Part shown: piece after piece, positions 63,781-64,000 of the stretch
How the letters are laid out: every line of letters begins with the position of its first letter
Position numbering within the stretch: the stretch's first letter is position 1
NCBI RefSeq assembly: GCF_050633425.1
Contig: NZ_JBOEGM010000012.1
Span: forward strand, 248,001 to 312,000
Length of the DNA stretch: 64,000 nucleotides
Reading direction: 5' to 3'
Source of the DNA: Pelagimonas sp050633425
GTDB taxonomy: Bacteria; Pseudomonadota; Alphaproteobacteria; Rhodobacterales; Rhodobacteraceae
Translations under genes and position numbers: made by a program
Notes under the pieces: generated by a model
The model's input: only the letters and a program-made list of their open reading frames with translations
Told to the model about the DNA's origin: nothing
The model's database searches: none

Positions 63781-63975
63781 ATGGTTTTCGGACCAATTCC
63801 AATCTTGTGTGCAGGAGGCACAGGCCCGTGTCGGCCCATCCCAGGCCAAACTGGCACTGTAATCAGCCTTTTCCCCCGCGATCACACACAGGTGGAGGTG
63901 GAAACCAAAGGCCCGAATGGTTATCTTTACCTTATCAACGACCCAAAAGGGACCGAGTTTAATGGGCATTTTTGA
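63781..63975 (+). CDS. Possible small protein, 64 residues
   Basis: The frame from ATG 63781 begins MVFGPIPILCAGGTG and ends EFNGHF, overlapping the next gene by 14 bases. It is Gly/Pro-rich with a few charged residues and has no clear domain. The overlap and cluster position argue for a gene; a weak ribosome site and unusual composition argue against. Confidence 0.4.
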   Translation: MVFGPIPILCAGGTGPCRPIPGQTGTVISLFPRDHTQVEVETKGPNGYLYLINDPKGTEFNGHF

Positions 63976-64000
63976 TTTTCTTTCCGGCCAGTTTATCGAT
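63962..64000 (+). CDS. Start of a possible SPFH-family protein (partial)
   Basis: Only 13 codons are present, MGIFDFLSGQFID, cut by the window end. The start resembles the beginning of the YdjI-type SPFH/virion-core-like proteins that often go with TelA/XpaC genes. GGGACCGAG precedes the ATG. The call is tentative because so little is visible. Confidence 0.4.
   Translation, partial: MGIFDFLSGQFID

Noticed and set aside
1..64000. tRNA, rRNA, CRISPR, insertion sequence or prophage
   Set aside because: I looked for repeat arrays, transposase motifs, inverted terminal repeats and phage structural genes and saw none; tRNA genes can be missed by eye, so a covariance-model scan would be decisive.

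Overview
The window reads as a chromosomal segment of a marine-type alphaproteobacterium of the Rhodobacteraceae (Roseobacter group). Pointers are gene content and order: a COQ9 homologue, DUF2161, DUF2927 and DUF1127 proteins, a GroESL operon behind a perfect CIRCE element, a MoeB-type enzyme with a membrane anchor beside dut and coaBC, a toxic-anion-resistance (XpaC/TelA) cluster, and alphaproteobacterial RpoH. The genus cannot be fixed from the sequence. I found no rRNA, tRNA, CRISPR array, insertion sequence or prophage; the segment is dense core genome with short intergenic gaps and many ATGA-type overlaps.

Layout. 0-4.4 kb: RNase HII, a small unknown protein, a stand-alone DnaB-like ATPase, then groES-groEL with promoter and CIRCE. 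4.3-12 kb: a secreted metallophosphoesterase, L-lactate dehydrogenase, a DEAD-box RNA helicase, a DUF2161 nuclease-like protein, a TraB/GumN protein and an M3 oligopeptidase. 12-17.3 kb (minus strand): coaBC-dut-moeB-(LAS-type peptidase-like membrane protein), and rpoH-chaN. 17.4-24.3 kb: glutathione S-transferase, YifB/ComM ATPase, gshB-esterase, and the rsmI/yraN/lpoA-like group also seen in enterobacteria. 24.4-38 kb: glnD, fatty acid desaturase, psd-pssA phospholipid genes, a lambda-R-like muramidase, murJ, a rhomboid pseudoprotease, trpS, and ruvC-ruvA-ruvB-mazG-like. 38-49 kb: a DUF1127 protein, prmA, an MFS gene that looks frameshifted, a YeeE/YedE sulfur transporter, a YadG/YadH-type ABC exporter, a DMT transporter, hemE and hemC back to back, a quinone oxidoreductase, coq9 and rpsU. 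49-59 kb: a DUF900 hydrolase, a D-Ala-D-Ala carboxypeptidase with a SPOR domain, HAD hydrolase, clpS, an RsmC-like methyltransferase, an atypical SDR with hemF, and rluE/tadA/rluB. 59.3-64 kb: the XpaC/TelA membrane cluster, running off the end.

Functional themes: protein quality control (GroESL, RpoH, ClpS, M3 peptidase), haem synthesis (hemE, hemC, hemF; possible haem-binding ChaN), cell-wall work (murJ, DacA-type enzyme, PBP activator, muramidase, LAS-like protein), recombination repair (ruvABC) and RNA modification (rsmI, RsmC-like, rluE, rluB, tadA).

The part that most resembles an undescribed system is the last 4.6 kb: two XpaC-like membrane proteins, each preceded by a tiny membrane protein, then TelA, a DUF2927 lipoprotein, a possible small protein and what looks like the start of an SPFH-family protein. 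Other items worth attention are a rhomboid lacking its catalytic residues, an SDR lacking its catalytic lysine, a membrane protein with a complete LAS-metallopeptidase ligand set, and a one-base frameshift at the start of an MFS gene.
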